Positions 47,009-56,065 of a stretch of 64,000 bases of DNA are shown piece by piece. Position 1 is the first letter of the stretch. Every line of letters starts with the position of its first letter. The stretch spans positions 72,700 to 136,699 of the forward strand of contig JBGTQJ010000024.1 of the NCBI GenBank assembly GCA_041941305.1, given 5' to 3'. Source of the DNA: JANSWP01 sp041941305. Lineage in GTDB: Bacteria > Bacteroidota > Bacteroidia > Chitinophagales > Saprospiraceae. The notes below the pieces were generated by a model. That model saw only the letters and a program-made list of their open reading frames with translations, was not told where the DNA came from and did not search any database. The position numbers were made by a program, and so were the translations under genes.

Positions 47009-47319
47009 AATATTTGTCAGAATAGAACAATTCGGACAATAATATTGAACAAAGTCCCGCTAAGGCACATGCTTTAGCGGGACTTTGTTCTTAACTTATT
47101 TAGGTTATTTTTAAGTAAATTTCGTTTTTTCTCCCCTTCAATCTTATTATAGAAAAATAAAAAGCTATATATTGCTTGTTGAATTCAAGTGTAATTTTCG
47201 AGAAAGCTATAGAATGAACACAAAAACTGCCTTAAAAAAAGAGAATAGCATCTCACGCTTGGCAAAAGTGTAGGGCTAAAAACCCATTCATTCTAAATTT
47301 TTATCAAAAACCATTAAAT
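47009..47319. other. 311-base intergenic region (PorP/SprF to bactofilin)
   Basis: Contains the PorP terminator hairpin at 47047-47090 and an AT-rich tract towards the bactofilin start. No gene is seen. A promoter for the bactofilin/AtpZ cluster must lie here, but no clean consensus box was identified. Confidence 0.5.
47047..47090 (+). terminator. Long-stem terminator after the PorP/SprF gene
   Basis: GAACAAAGTCCCGCTAA (47047-47063) pairs perfectly with 47074-47090 over a 10-base loop. The 17-bp G/C-containing stem begins 38 bases after the stop codon. The downstream tract is TTAACTTATTTAG rather than a pure T-run. Confidence 0.8.
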
Positions 47320-47817
47320 ATGTTTGGTAATAGCAACAAAAAAAAGGAGACGGTTAAATCAAGTACCATCATGCCGTCTGCTACCTCCCATTCATTAAAT
47401 AGTCTTGTAGAAGGGACAAGTGTGGAAGGAACCATCCGTTCAAAAAGTGATATTCGAATTGACGGTTCGATCAAAGGTACATTGACATGTGATGCAAAAG
47501 TCATTATTGGTCCAAGTGGAAATATTGAAGGCGAAATCAAATGCAAAAATGCGGTAATTGAAGGTCGTTTTGAAGGTCATTTGATGGTTGCTGAATTATT
47601 AAATATTCGAGAAACAGCCGTTGTGAGTGGAGAAGTTAGCTATGGAAAATTAAATGTTCAGTCCGGGGCCAGAATTGATGGTTCTTACAAAGTTGCTGGG
47701 CAAGATGGCAATGGCTCAACCAAATCCTCAAAAGAAGCTAAAAAAATTGTCAGTTCCACAAAATCAGATGCACAAAGCATCATCGGAAAAGCCCAACTCA
47801 AAGAAAAAGTCAATTAA
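47320..47817 (+). CDS. Bactofilin (second paralogue)
   Basis: A 165-aa polymer-forming cytoskeletal protein. The beta-helix core (residues about 28-125) shows rungs such as VEGTSVEGTIRS, RIDGSIKGTL, GPSGNIEGEIKC and GARIDGSYKVAGQ; the N-terminus is charged and Ser/Thr-rich, and the C-terminal tail is Lys/Ser-rich. Its 3' end overlaps the AtpZ-like gene by 50 bases in another frame, so the pair is probably translationally coupled. From general knowledge, a bactofilin gene directly before atpZ and the ATP synthase operon is a frequent Bacteroidota arrangement. It differs from the first bactofilin (5435-5860) in both tails. Confidence 0.9.
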   Translation: MFGNSNKKKETVKSSTIMPSATSHSLNSLVEGTSVEGTIRSKSDIRIDGSIKGTLTCDAKVIIGPSGNIEGEIKCKNAVIEGRFEGHLMVAELLNIRETAVVSGEVSYGKLNVQSGARIDGSYKVAGQDGNGSTKSSKEAKKIVSSTKSDAQSIIGKAQLKEKVN

Positions 47818-48001
47818 TTATTTGAGCTATGCCGGAATGGCATTTCAAATGGGTTTTATCATTATTCTAGGGACGCTTGCAGGCAAGTGGCTCGATGCCA
47901 AATATGCTACCGAGCGTCCCTGGTTTACTTTAGGTTGTACTTTTTTAGCGCTTATTCTTGCCTTTTATTATACCATTAAAGATTTAATTCGAAAGCGATA
48001 A
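47768..48001 (+). CDS. AtpZ/AtpI-family small membrane protein
   Basis: A small inner-membrane protein (77 aa from the ATG at 47768) with two transmembrane helices separated by a GKWLDAKYATERPWF loop. The GMAFQMGFIIILGTLAGKWLD segment is the AtpZ/AtpI signature; these proteins assist F0 ring assembly or Mg2+/Ca2+ transport. The open frame reaches back to 47654, but those codons lie inside the bactofilin coding region and are not family-like. The overlap is 50 bases. It ends 6 bases before the next small membrane gene. No atpB, atpE or atpF follows, which is unusual for this neighbourhood. Confidence 0.85.
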   Translation: MHKASSEKPNSKKKSINYLSYAGMAFQMGFIIILGTLAGKWLDAKYATERPWFTLGCTFLALILAFYYTIKDLIRKR

Positions 48002-48007
48002 ACCAAT

Positions 48008-48400
48008 ATGACACAAGGCAGGTTTTATTCACGATTAACCATCCTCTCTATACTGGTTGCAATTTTGATGGCAGCCCTACTCCAAACAGCTCTTCTTAAT
48101 CCTTACCTCAACATTACAATTGGTAGTATCATCTTTTTTGTGCTTTTGAGCATTGTTGTTTATCATTTGGGATACAGGATTGCTCATATGGAAAACAAAA
48201 ACGCTTATACTTCATTCATCATGGCTTTCATCTTTGGAAAAATGCTTTTTTCCATCATGTTTCTTGCCTTTTTCTATATTCTGACCAAGCCTCAGGACAA
48301 ATATTTCCTATTGCCTTTTTTCCTGGTTTATTTATGTTACACCATATTTGAAACCTATGTTCTTTCTCTGGTAGGAAAAATGAATTTGAAAAAAGATTGA
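48008..48400 (+). CDS. Small four-helix membrane protein (AtpI-like position)
   Basis: A 130-aa hydrophobic protein with four predicted membrane helices (about residues 10-30, 38-56, 68-88 and 96-118). I do not recognise a named family. In other Bacteroidota a protein of this size often sits between atpZ and atpB, so an ATP synthase assembly role is inferred from position only. It follows the AtpZ-like gene by 6 bases in one operon. The C-terminus is basic (KMNLKKD). Confidence 0.75.
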   Translation: MTQGRFYSRLTILSILVAILMAALLQTALLNPYLNITIGSIIFFVLLSIVVYHLGYRIAHMENKNAYTSFIMAFIFGKMLFSIMFLAFFYILTKPQDKYFLLPFFLVYLCYTIFETYVLSLVGKMNLKKD

Positions 48401-48459
48401 TATCATTGTAGTCTTTTATTTTTTGCACAATCATATGCCAAAAGTCTAAAACCCACAAA

Positions 48460-49731
48460 ATGAAATTGAGAACCTACCTTCTGTTATTTTGGACCATTTT
48501 ATTGCTCACCACTTCCTGCTCTAAAAAATATTATAAAGAAGGAAAAGTAAAAACAAATGCTCCAGAACATATAGATAAACCCTATGTCCTATTGATATCA
48601 TTGGATGGTTACCGTTGGGATTATACAAAGCGATTTCGTCCTCCCAACCTATCAGATAAAGTAGAAAAAGGCGTATCAGCAAGTTCAATGCTTTCCTGCT
48701 TTCCCAGCAAAACATTCCCCAATCATTATAGCATTGCCACTGGAATGTATCCCGAAAATCATGGAATTATTAATAATTCGTTTTACGACGCAGATAAGGG
48801 ATTGGTTTATAAAATGGGAAACCGGGAGATAATTGAAGATGGCTCCTGGTATGGAGGAACTCCGCTTTGGGTAAATGCAGCTCAATCAGGAATGGTCTCA
48901 GCCAGTTTTTTCTTCGTGGGTTCAGAGGCAAATATAAAAGGCATCCATCCTACTTATTTTTATCATTATGATGGCTCAATTTCAAATGAAACCAGAATTC
49001 AACAAATCATTGATTGGTTTTACTTACCTGAAAAAACCCGTCCTCACCTTGTCACAGCTTATTTTTCTGATATGGATGATGAGGGACATCGGGTAGGACC
49101 AAATTCAGATGAAGCCCTCGCCCCCAAATTAAAAGATCTAGATGCCTCACTGGGTAAATTATTTAAGGGATTAGAGCAAACAGGGCTTCCCATAAATGTA
49201 ATCATCGTTTCCGACCACGGAATGGCACCTGTTCCCGTAGAACAAATGATGCCTATTGAAGCAATTGAGAATGACGAAAAATATAAGACGATAAATGTAG
49301 GAGCAATCGTACATATCTATGTAAATGAAGGTGTGGACAAAGAGAATGTATTCCAAAACTTAAAAGCAAAAGAGGAACATTATTCTATTTTCAAAATTGA
49401 AGAAGCCCCCTTTTATCAATCCAATCGAGCAAACCCAAGGCTAGGCGACTTTCTAATTATTCCTGAGTACGGATGGTATTTTAAGTCAATACGCCAGATA
49501 GGATTCCACAAAAAAGGAAATCAACTAGTTACTGGTCAGCACGGCTTTGACCCTTCTATTCAGGATTTACATGCTATTTTTTATGCCTTTGGCCCTGCTT
49601 TCAAGGAAGGACTTATCACAGAGCCTTTTGAAAATATCCATGTCTATCCAATAATTTGCGAAATACTAGGATTAGACATACCCAAAGAAGTCGATGGAGA
49701 TATCAATGTTTTGAAACATATTTTGAGGTGA
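48460..49731 (+). CDS. Lipoprotein nucleotide pyrophosphatase/phosphodiesterase (NPP family)
   Basis: A 423-aa exported alkaline-phosphatase-superfamily enzyme that hydrolyses nucleotide pyrophosphate or phosphodiester bonds. The signal peptide ends in a lipobox (LLTTSC, Cys20), so the enzyme is lipid-anchored. Metal and catalytic residues are visible: Asp49 in LISLDGYRWD, the nucleophile Thr85 in PSKTFPNHYS, then SDMDDEGHRVGP, VSDHGM and TGQHGFDP. NPP-family enzymes use this Thr instead of the Ser of classical alkaline phosphatase. It starts 59 bases after the small membrane gene on the same strand, so it may be cotranscribed; no terminator lies between. Confidence 0.93.
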   Translation: MKLRTYLLLFWTILLLTTSCSKKYYKEGKVKTNAPEHIDKPYVLLISLDGYRWDYTKRFRPPNLSDKVEKGVSASSMLSCFPSKTFPNHYSIATGMYPENHGIINNSFYDADKGLVYKMGNREIIEDGSWYGGTPLWVNAAQSGMVSASFFFVGSEANIKGIHPTYFYHYDGSISNETRIQQIIDWFYLPEKTRPHLVTAYFSDMDDEGHRVGPNSDEALAPKLKDLDASLGKLFKGLEQTGLPINVIIVSDHGMAPVPVEQMMPIEAIENDEKYKTINVGAIVHIYVNEGVDKENVFQNLKAKEEHYSIFKIEEAPFYQSNRANPRLGDFLIIPEYGWYFKSIRQIGFHKKGNQLVTGQHGFDPSIQDLHAIFYAFGPAFKEGLITEPFENIHVYPIICEILGLDIPKEVDGDINVLKHILR

Positions 49732-49750
49732 TGGGCTGGTTTCTAGGTAC

Positions 49751-49788
49751 TGGCTACTGGATTGCTGGGGATTGCTGGGGATTGCTGA
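49751..49788 (+). repeat. Short tandem repeat of GGATTGCTGG
   Basis: Nearly three copies of a 10-base unit (49759-49768, 49769-49778, then a partial copy ending in GCTGA), preceded by a degenerate CTGGCTACTGG, in the spacer after the NPP gene. Confidence 0.75.
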
Positions 49789-50005
49789 TACCATTGTGGT
49801 AGGGACAGTTGGTTGGGAAAATGATGTTAGCAACCAGGTCTAGATATTGCATTCGGCTTTCGAAATTTGGAAAAGGCACCAAATCCTTTATGATTCCATG
49901 CATGGGAAAAGTCCCGATTGCCAAATAAGGCTGATAACAAAAATATTGGTAAGTTTCCTATATTTCGCTTTTGTCTTAAACTCTATAGACTCAAATATTA
50001 TCATT

Positions 50006-51139
50006 ATGTCAAGGGAACTAAAATTCGAAACATTAGCGATACAAAGTACACTCACTAAGGACAGAAATGCGGGAGCAGTGAGCCCACCGATTTATCTTTC
50101 TACAACTTTCGAACGGGAAGCAGATGGTAGTTATCCTTATGATTTTGTTTACTCAAGAATGGGAAACCCAAACCGACAATTACTTGAAAAGAGCATTGCA
50201 AAACTCGAAAATGGAGCCAGGGGGTTTGCCTTTTCTTCAGGGATGGCGGCTACTACTGCTCTGTTTCAAACACTTAATAGTGGAGCTCACATGCTCCTTC
50301 CAGACGATGCTTATTATTCAACAAATGCCCTGGCCAAGGAATTATTTGAAAAGTGGGGAATTGAAATATCAACAGTGGATATGTCAAACCTTAGTGAAAT
50401 TCAAAGAACAATTAAAAAAAACACCAAACTAATTTGGGTAGAAACGCCTTCGAATCCTCAATTAAAAATCTCGGACATTCAACAAATTGCAGGTTTGGCA
50501 CATAATGCTGGTGCAATTTGTGCAGTGGACAACACATGGGCTAGTCCTGTTTTACAAAAACCCTTAAACTTAGGTGCTGACGTAGTCATGCATTCAACTA
50601 CAAAATACTTCGGCGGTCATAGTGATGTCTTAGGGGGTGCATTAATTCTAAAAACGGAAGGAGAATTGTGTGAAAGAATTGAACGGGGACAGCAACTCGC
50701 AGGGAATGTGCCTTCTCCCTTTGAGTCTTGGTTAATTGCCAGAGGGATAAAAACACTCGCCTTGAGGGTTCGGGCGCAAACTCAAAACGCAATGCTACTA
50801 GCAAACTTTCTGGAAAGTCATCCAAAGATTGAAAAGGTACATTATCCGGGATTGCGCTCCCATCCTCAACATGAAATTGCCAAAAATCAAATGTCTGATT
50901 TTGGTGCAATGATTTCAGTTCAGCCTAAAGGAGATGCAGCTAATGCAATGGCATTAACTGGAAAATTAAATCTTTTCACCACTGCCACAAGTCTTGGAGG
51001 AGTAGAAAGCTTAATTGAACATAGAAAATCAATTGAAGGTGAGCAAAGCCTCACTCCTGATAATTTATTGAGGATTTCAGTTGGTTTGGAAAATATAGAA
51101 GATTTAATCGAAGATTGGTCCCAGGCTTTGGGAAAATAG
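50006..51139 (+). CDS. PLP-dependent trans-sulfuration enzyme (cystathionine gamma-synthase/lyase family)
   Basis: A 377-aa fold-type I PLP enzyme of the Cys/Met metabolism family. Lys200 in MHSTTKYFGGHSD binds PLP, DNTWASPVLQKPL (Asp175) binds the pyridine N, SRMGNPN (about 50-56) and SSGMAA (77-82) contact the phosphate, and SLGGVESL and RISVGLENIEDL close the active site. The open frame starts at 49847, but the ATG at 50006 (MSRELKFETLAIQ) matches family N-termini and the extra 53 residues do not. Whether it makes cystathionine, degrades it, or acts as a methionine gamma-lyase cannot be decided from sequence. No sulfur-metabolism neighbour is present. It converges on the amidase gene with only 3 bases between stops. 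Confidence 0.93.
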   Translation: MSRELKFETLAIQSTLTKDRNAGAVSPPIYLSTTFEREADGSYPYDFVYSRMGNPNRQLLEKSIAKLENGARGFAFSSGMAATTALFQTLNSGAHMLLPDDAYYSTNALAKELFEKWGIEISTVDMSNLSEIQRTIKKNTKLIWVETPSNPQLKISDIQQIAGLAHNAGAICAVDNTWASPVLQKPLNLGADVVMHSTTKYFGGHSDVLGGALILKTEGELCERIERGQQLAGNVPSPFESWLIARGIKTLALRVRAQTQNAMLLANFLESHPKIEKVHYPGLRSHPQHEIAKNQMSDFGAMISVQPKGDAANAMALTGKLNLFTTATSLGGVESLIEHRKSIEGEQSLTPDNLLRISVGLENIEDLIEDWSQALGK

Positions 51140-51142
51140 CTT

Positions 51143-51781
51143 TTAAAGTGAATCCAAAAACTCAATAACAGCTCTTACTTGCGCTTCAGCAAACATTTCC
51201 TGGACAAAGTCATCATTCAGCAGTTTTGCATCCTGGAGATTATCAAAAAATAAATGTTCAACAAGAATAGCCGACATTGCAGTGTTTCTGATAACATAAA
51301 ACCGTGCTTCCTTATCATGGTCTCCATCGCTCTTATCTTCCCTCATCCGGATTTTATCACCCAATAGTGAATCCACCTGTTTCCAAAGAAAGTCGGCAAA
51401 TTTATCAGATTTTGTTTTGCCCGGAGTAGTATACACTTCAAAACCACGTGCTCTATGGTTTTGGGAAGCATTGGCGTGGTTGGAAATAAAAATCCCTTTT
51501 TTGAAATTTTTATGATACCAGTTGGCTGTAGCTACTCTGTACTTTAAACTCAAATCCAAATACTCATGGCTAACAATAATATTTTGGATCCCCAAATTAT
51601 TGAGTTTATCCGCAACTCGGTTTGTGATTTGTCTATTTAAAACGCCTTCATAAAAATAACCTCCATTGTGAAAGTTGCCTTCATCATGAAAATACATTTT
51701 TGAAGGAGCAGTCGTATAAAAACCTTGAGGGCTTAATCCTCCGTGCCCGGCATCGAGAAATACACAAAAGTCTTTAACCAT
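51143..51781 (-). CDS. N-acetylmuramoyl-L-alanine amidase (Amidase_3) without signal peptide
   Basis: A 212-aa zinc amidase that cleaves the amide bond between MurNAc and the stem peptide. Zinc ligands are His13 (LDAGHGG), Glu45 (YEGVLNR) and His102 (ISNHANA); the catalytic Glu is 175 (ILVEHLF). The start at 51781 (MVKDFCVFLDAGHGG) is chosen; extension to 51886 adds 35 residues (SIGFKILIIPYPFPKPK) with no clear signal peptide. The lack of an export signal is unusual for this family and resembles phage or effector amidases. An insert (GGLSPQGFYTTAPSKMYFHDEG) follows the first motif. It lies 127 bases downstream of the CHAT-protein gene on the same strand, so it may belong to that operon. Confidence 0.9.
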   Translation of the reverse strand: MVKDFCVFLDAGHGGLSPQGFYTTAPSKMYFHDEGNFHNGGYFYEGVLNRQITNRVADKLNNLGIQNIIVSHEYLDLSLKYRVATANWYHKNFKKGIFISNHANASQNHRARGFEVYTTPGKTKSDKFADFLWKQVDSLLGDKIRMREDKSDGDHDKEARFYVIRNTAMSAILVEHLFFDNLQDAKLLNDDFVQEMFAEAQVRAVIEFLDSL

Positions 51782-51908
51782 GATTGTTATTTTTGGTTTT
51801 GGAAAAGGGTAAGGTATTATTAATATTTTGAAACCAATACTTTTAGGATAACTTTTAGCTACAAAAAGACCTAAAGAATAACCCACCTGGCACCATTTGT
51901 TTTTCCTG

Positions 51909-54900
51909 TTAATCTATCCCTTTTCTTTTTCTCCACCACCAAAAAATCATTAAAATAACTAGAGTTGCCAAGAACCAACCCAAAACGCCAATTCCCCCAA
52001 ATCTTATGGGTGTGCTATCTCCGATTACTACCATTCCTGCCCAGAAAAAAGGATGATTTAATTGGCCTTTATTCGATTTTAAGTATTCCAATTTTGCATT
52101 TCGCAAAGCTTCATCCTTGGGTATTCCCATTTTAAGGTTTTTATAGAAGGTTTCAATCAATTCAGCAGTTTTCTTATCATCCACATTCCACAAAGAAGTG
52201 ATAATACTCTTGGCTCCTGCATAGGAAAATCCTCTAGCAAGACTTACGATGCCTTCCCCTTTTTTCAACTCACCAATTCCAGTTTCACATGCACTTAGTA
52301 CCACCATATCTGCATTCAGTTCCAAATTGTATAAATCTTTGACATAAAGCCATTCGTTTTCCAAACTATCTTCCAATTCATAAAAGGCCAGAAAGGAATA
52401 TTCACCCGATTCATCATTTGCTTTTCCATGAGTGGCAAGATGAAGAATTCGATATTTGGGCGCTAATTCACAAAATCTTTTTTCAGTAGCTTCAGCATTT
52501 GAAAAAATATTCCCTCCCACTAAAGATTGGATAGATTCAACTTCAGTGAGATTAAATTTCAAGGGTTGTAGTTGGTTACTCCGTAAAGACAGATCCAAGC
52601 CACGAGAGGCAATCAACAAATCGTCTCCTTTAAAAGATGGTGCAAATGCCAATAAACCATTACTATTTTCCTTATGCTTTTTGTTGACCATTAAATTGTG
52701 TAAAGTTGCAGAATAGCAATAATTAACACTTTGATTTTCAATAAGATAGGTAAAGGTTTCGAGATTCTGATTTGAAGAAGGCTTTTCAACCAGGAGAATT
52801 TCAAAAGGTAAATAGCCCAAAATTCCATCTGGTATGATTAACATTTTTTCAGGAATTGAATTTGCTACGGGATTAACTAGTTTTTGATACAAAGCATACG
52901 AACGATTGACAAACAGTTGATTCATTTCATCATACTTTGTTGCTGTTCGATTGGCTAAAGTGTAATAATTCAAGATACTTTCCCTGAGGTCCTTTACCCA
53001 GGTTTCCAATGGAAAATTCTTTTCAATTCTTTCAACATTAAATTGGTCCGGTGTAACTAAAAACAAAAAGATCGATTTTTCACCAACAAAGTATTCCAAC
53101 AAAGCTTGTTGTGGATTCAAAAGGCTTTTTTGAACATTTTTTACATCCATAACAGCTAAATCATATTTTAATTGATAATACTCAGGATAATCTAGTTCAA
53201 AAGTATTTTTCAGTGTTTCATACGTTCTTTTTAGCGCAAAAATTTTATTGTCATATTCGCCTATTAAACTGTCTTTTAGTTGTGCACCAGCTGCTATTTC
53301 ATCAAAACGCATTTTTTCCCAATAACTAATTTCAATACCCAAATCCTTCTCTTGTTCCAACAAGTTTTCGGGAATCCCTGCAAACTGATAAGCATCTGCC
53401 TCTTGTATAGACTCATAAAGTAAAAGGGACTTCGACCTTTCAGAAAGGACAAAAGCCTGTTCTAGATTTTCAGAATTTCCAGTTTCTTCCCATAGCTGAT
53501 AATATATCGAAATAGCTTGTTCATATACAGGTAAGGTCTTTTCAGACAATAATTCCTTTGAGCCTTCTTCACTCAACTTTTTTCGGAGATAATCAATAAC
53601 CTCCAGAGATTTAAGTTGTGACTGCAAAGATTTATCTAAATATTCCTTTTTTCTGGTTTTCTGAAAGCTAACCAGCTTGATTTCGGCTTCTTCATTCAAT
53701 GCTTTATACAAAATATCCAAATCATCAACTGTTTCTATTGTTGTACCATCAAACCCCAGGGCTTGAATACTTTTTGCAATCAATTCTTCAGAGTCTGAAA
53801 AGGCCTCATTCTTCAAAGCACAATTTGCCAGCAATCCATAACAATTTGAAATACTCGGATGGAGATTACCCAATTTATCCTGATAAGCAGGTATCAAATC
53901 GGAAATGATTTCAATAGCCAATTCACAGTTTCCATCCTTTACCTCTACACTTGCCAATTTGTAGTAAGTGTCGAGTGTGCTCAGGTGATTCTTTCCTTTT
54001 AATTGATTCCAAATTTCAATTGCTTTCTTCCCATGAAATCTAGCCTTATCATATTCATTCGTTTGTTCAAATATTGTAGTTAAATAATAATGTTGGAAAG
54101 CGATATCGTCTTTCCGATCTGGGAATTTTTCTTTTAAAAGATTTAATAAATCCTTCTGCACTTTTTCTGCTAGTTGGTAATCCCTCATTTTTAGGTATGC
54201 CGTTCCTATGTTGGAATAATTAAGAATCATTTTGGGATGCCCTTCTCCATAGGCTTTTTTATTGATATTCAGACTTTTATAATAATAGTCCATGCCTTTG
54301 GAATAATCGCCAATCTCAGAATAATAAACCCCTAAATTTGAATAGGTGGAAGCGAGTCGGGGAGAAAATTCTCCAAACTCTTTTTCTGTAATTGCAATAG
54401 ATTTTTTTATGTTTTCAATAGCTTTTTGATAATTGCCTTTTGCAAAATAAGAGGTGGCTACATTTTGATAATAATAGGAGGTATACTTATGATTCTCTCC
54501 AAATTTTTTAATACTGGTTTGCAAACTCTTTAAATCCAATTCCAGGGCTTTATCCATTTGCCCAATTCTATAATAAAAACCTCCTAATTTTCCATAGTAC
54601 TTCATTTTAGTTAAAGGATCCAAATCCTTTGCGCTTTCATAAATATTCAATGCTTTGTTATAATAGTTTAAGGATTTTGGATAATCTCCCATATCAGAGT
54701 AACTATCCCCAATCTCAGCATATTCATCAGCAACTCTTGAATCATTTTCACCGAGATTTTTTATTTTAATCTTCACTGATTCTTCAAAATAGCTTATCGA
54801 TTTTTCATAGGCTCCTTTTTTGTTGTATAAAACACCAAGTGCATTTAATGTTTTGGCGTTGTCAATATGCCCTTCACCATATGCCAAATTTCCTAATTCA

Positions 54901-55313
54901 AGTGCTTTCTCACTATGATAAATAGCCTTTGGGAAAGCTCTGTTTTTCATATAATTCCAACCTAAATAAAAATGGGAGTTGACCAATGGCTTGCAAGGCT
55001 CAGTGTACAATTTGTTCCTGATTTTCAATACTTTATGATGAACAGCAAGCGCTTCTTCAACATCTCCTTTGAACGTTAAAATAAATCCTTGTTTGTAAAG
55101 TGCATCAGCGTATTCAGCACTGTTTTTACCAAAAAAATTACCATAAATTACAGTTGCTTTTTCTAAATATTTAATTGATTCCTCATAATTCAGTGAATCC
55201 CGCAGTTCCTTTGCTTTTTCAGTATAGATTCGTGCAAGAGAAGTATCCTTTTCCTGACCAATTAAAAAAACAGGGAAAATGGCTATTGCAAAAAAAAGTG
55301 GTAGTGTTTTCAT
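51909..55313 (-). CDS. Exported TPR-CHAT caspase-like protease with C-terminal membrane anchor
   Basis: An 1134-aa protein with three parts. The signal peptide (MKTLPLFFAIAIFPVFLIGQ) is followed by at least ten TPR units of the Kinesin-light-chain type (42-residue spacing, e.g. YSEIGDYSKGMDYYYKSLNI, residues about 25-500) and a linking helical region. The CHAT domain (about residues 790-1100) has the His-Cys dyad, His962 in HLATHG and Cys1009 in LSACETG, followed by GEGIVSLARGFSYAGA. One membrane helix (about 1106-1126) is followed by RKRKGID, so the protease body should lie in the periplasm with the tail in the cytoplasm. CHAT domains are caspase-related peptidases. It lies 32 bases downstream of the anti-sigma candidate in one operon, which suggests the anti-sigma or a partner as substrate. 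Confidence 0.92.
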   Translation of the reverse strand: MKTLPLFFAIAIFPVFLIGQEKDTSLARIYTEKAKELRDSLNYEESIKYLEKATVIYGNFFGKNSAEYADALYKQGFILTFKGDVEEALAVHHKVLKIRNKLYTEPCKPLVNSHFYLGWNYMKNRAFPKAIYHSEKALELGNLAYGEGHIDNAKTLNALGVLYNKKGAYEKSISYFEESVKIKIKNLGENDSRVADEYAEIGDSYSDMGDYPKSLNYYNKALNIYESAKDLDPLTKMKYYGKLGGFYYRIGQMDKALELDLKSLQTSIKKFGENHKYTSYYYQNVATSYFAKGNYQKAIENIKKSIAITEKEFGEFSPRLASTYSNLGVYYSEIGDYSKGMDYYYKSLNINKKAYGEGHPKMILNYSNIGTAYLKMRDYQLAEKVQKDLLNLLKEKFPDRKDDIAFQHYYLTTIFEQTNEYDKARFHGKKAIEIWNQLKGKNHLSTLDTYYKLASVEVKDGNCELAIEIISDLIPAYQDKLGNLHPSISNCYGLLANCALKNEAFSDSEELIAKSIQALGFDGTTIETVDDLDILYKALNEEAEIKLVSFQKTRKKEYLDKSLQSQLKSLEVIDYLRKKLSEEGSKELLSEKTLPVYEQAISIYYQLWEETGNSENLEQAFVLSERSKSLLLYESIQEADAYQFAGIPENLLEQEKDLGIEISYWEKMRFDEIAAGAQLKDSLIGEYDNKIFALKRTYETLKNTFELDYPEYYQLKYDLAVMDVKNVQKSLLNPQQALLEYFVGEKSIFLFLVTPDQFNVERIEKNFPLETWVKDLRESILNYYTLANRTATKYDEMNQLFVNRSYALYQKLVNPVANSIPEKMLIIPDGILGYLPFEILLVEKPSSNQNLETFTYLIENQSVNYCYSATLHNLMVNKKHKENSNGLLAFAPSFKGDDLLIASRGLDLSLRSNQLQPLKFNLTEVESIQSLVGGNIFSNAEATEKRFCELAPKYRILHLATHGKANDESGEYSFLAFYELEDSLENEWLYVKDLYNLELNADMVVLSACETGIGELKKGEGIVSLARGFSYAGAKSIITSLWNVDDKKTAELIETFYKNLKMGIPKDEALRNAKLEYLKSNKGQLNHPFFWAGMVVIGDSTPIRFGGIGVLGWFLATLVILMIFWWWRKRKGID

Positions 55314-55345
55314 ATGTTTAATTTTGAAGCAGTGATAAGACCTGT

Positions 55346-56059
55346 TTATTCCATCAATGTCTGTGCTTCCAAAATGTAAGCATGTCCTGGTTGCTTGTTT
55401 TGAATTCTTTGAAAAACCTGATTAGCCCCTTCCATATCCTCACCTATTAAATAAGCCAATAGCAAATACCAATCAGCACTTTCCGCAAAACGACTATCTC
55501 CACTTTGACTAACTTCTGTTAGAATTGGTATGGCTTCTAATCCTCTTTCATCACTGAGCAATGCATTGCCTAGGTAAAACCTGGATTCCATGTAATTGCC
55601 ATCTGTGGGCTTCACCCGACTGAGTAGAGCAATGGCCTTTGCCCAATCTTCTTCACTATAGGCTGAAAGACCTTTATCCAAAACATTTTCGTTTCCGCGC
55701 ACCCCAACAACTGGATATGGTTCAAATGCCTTCAAAGCCAATTCTGAATGTGTTAATTGATTGGAAGTTTGCCAAAAAATCAGTCCTGCAGCAACCAGCA
55801 CCAATGCCATTGCAGCGATTGCCAGCATCCTTCTATTCATAAAAACGATTCTCCCAGTCTGGCGATTTTTTTGAAGCCTTGAAAGCTCTGATCGAACATC
55901 CTCTTCAACCAAATGCTCCTGAATTTCAGACATCAGTGAATGATTCAAGAGTTCCTGATCCATTCCCTCATTTTCCTGCCACTGTTTTTCAAAGATTTTT
56001 TCCTGATTTTCAGAAAGTTGTCCCGAAATGTATTTATCGAACGTATTTTTTGAGTCCAT
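55346..56059 (-). CDS. Membrane anti-sigma factor candidate with periplasmic TPR domain
   Basis: A 237-aa single-pass membrane protein. The N-terminal ~75 residues are cytoplasmic, helical and charged (DKYISGQLSENQEKIFEKQW), as in anti-sigma sensor domains of Bacteroidota. A membrane helix spans residues 79-96 and the rest is a TPR-like domain (LSAYSEEDWAKAIALLSRV, YFLGNALL-type helices) on the outside. It is the gene after the ECF-like sigma factor and before the TPR-CHAT protease. No zinc-binding HxxxCxxC motif is seen, so it is not a ZAS-type anti-sigma. The assignment rests on topology and position rather than sequence recognition. Confidence 0.75.
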   Translation of the reverse strand: MDSKNTFDKYISGQLSENQEKIFEKQWQENEGMDQELLNHSLMSEIQEHLVEEDVRSELSRLQKNRQTGRIVFMNRRMLAIAAMALVLVAAGLIFWQTSNQLTHSELALKAFEPYPVVGVRGNENVLDKGLSAYSEEDWAKAIALLSRVKPTDGNYMESRFYLGNALLSDERGLEAIPILTEVSQSGDSRFAESADWYLLLAYLIGEDMEGANQVFQRIQNKQPGHAYILEAQTLME

Positions 56060-56065
56060 TTTTTT

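Noticed and set aside
47654..47767. Longer N-terminus of the AtpZ-like protein
   Set aside because: These codons overlap the bactofilin gene in another frame and lack AtpZ features.
49847..50005. N-terminal extension of the trans-sulfuration enzyme
   Set aside because: The 53 extra residues are not family-like, and the usual start region MSRELKFETLAIQ begins at 50006.
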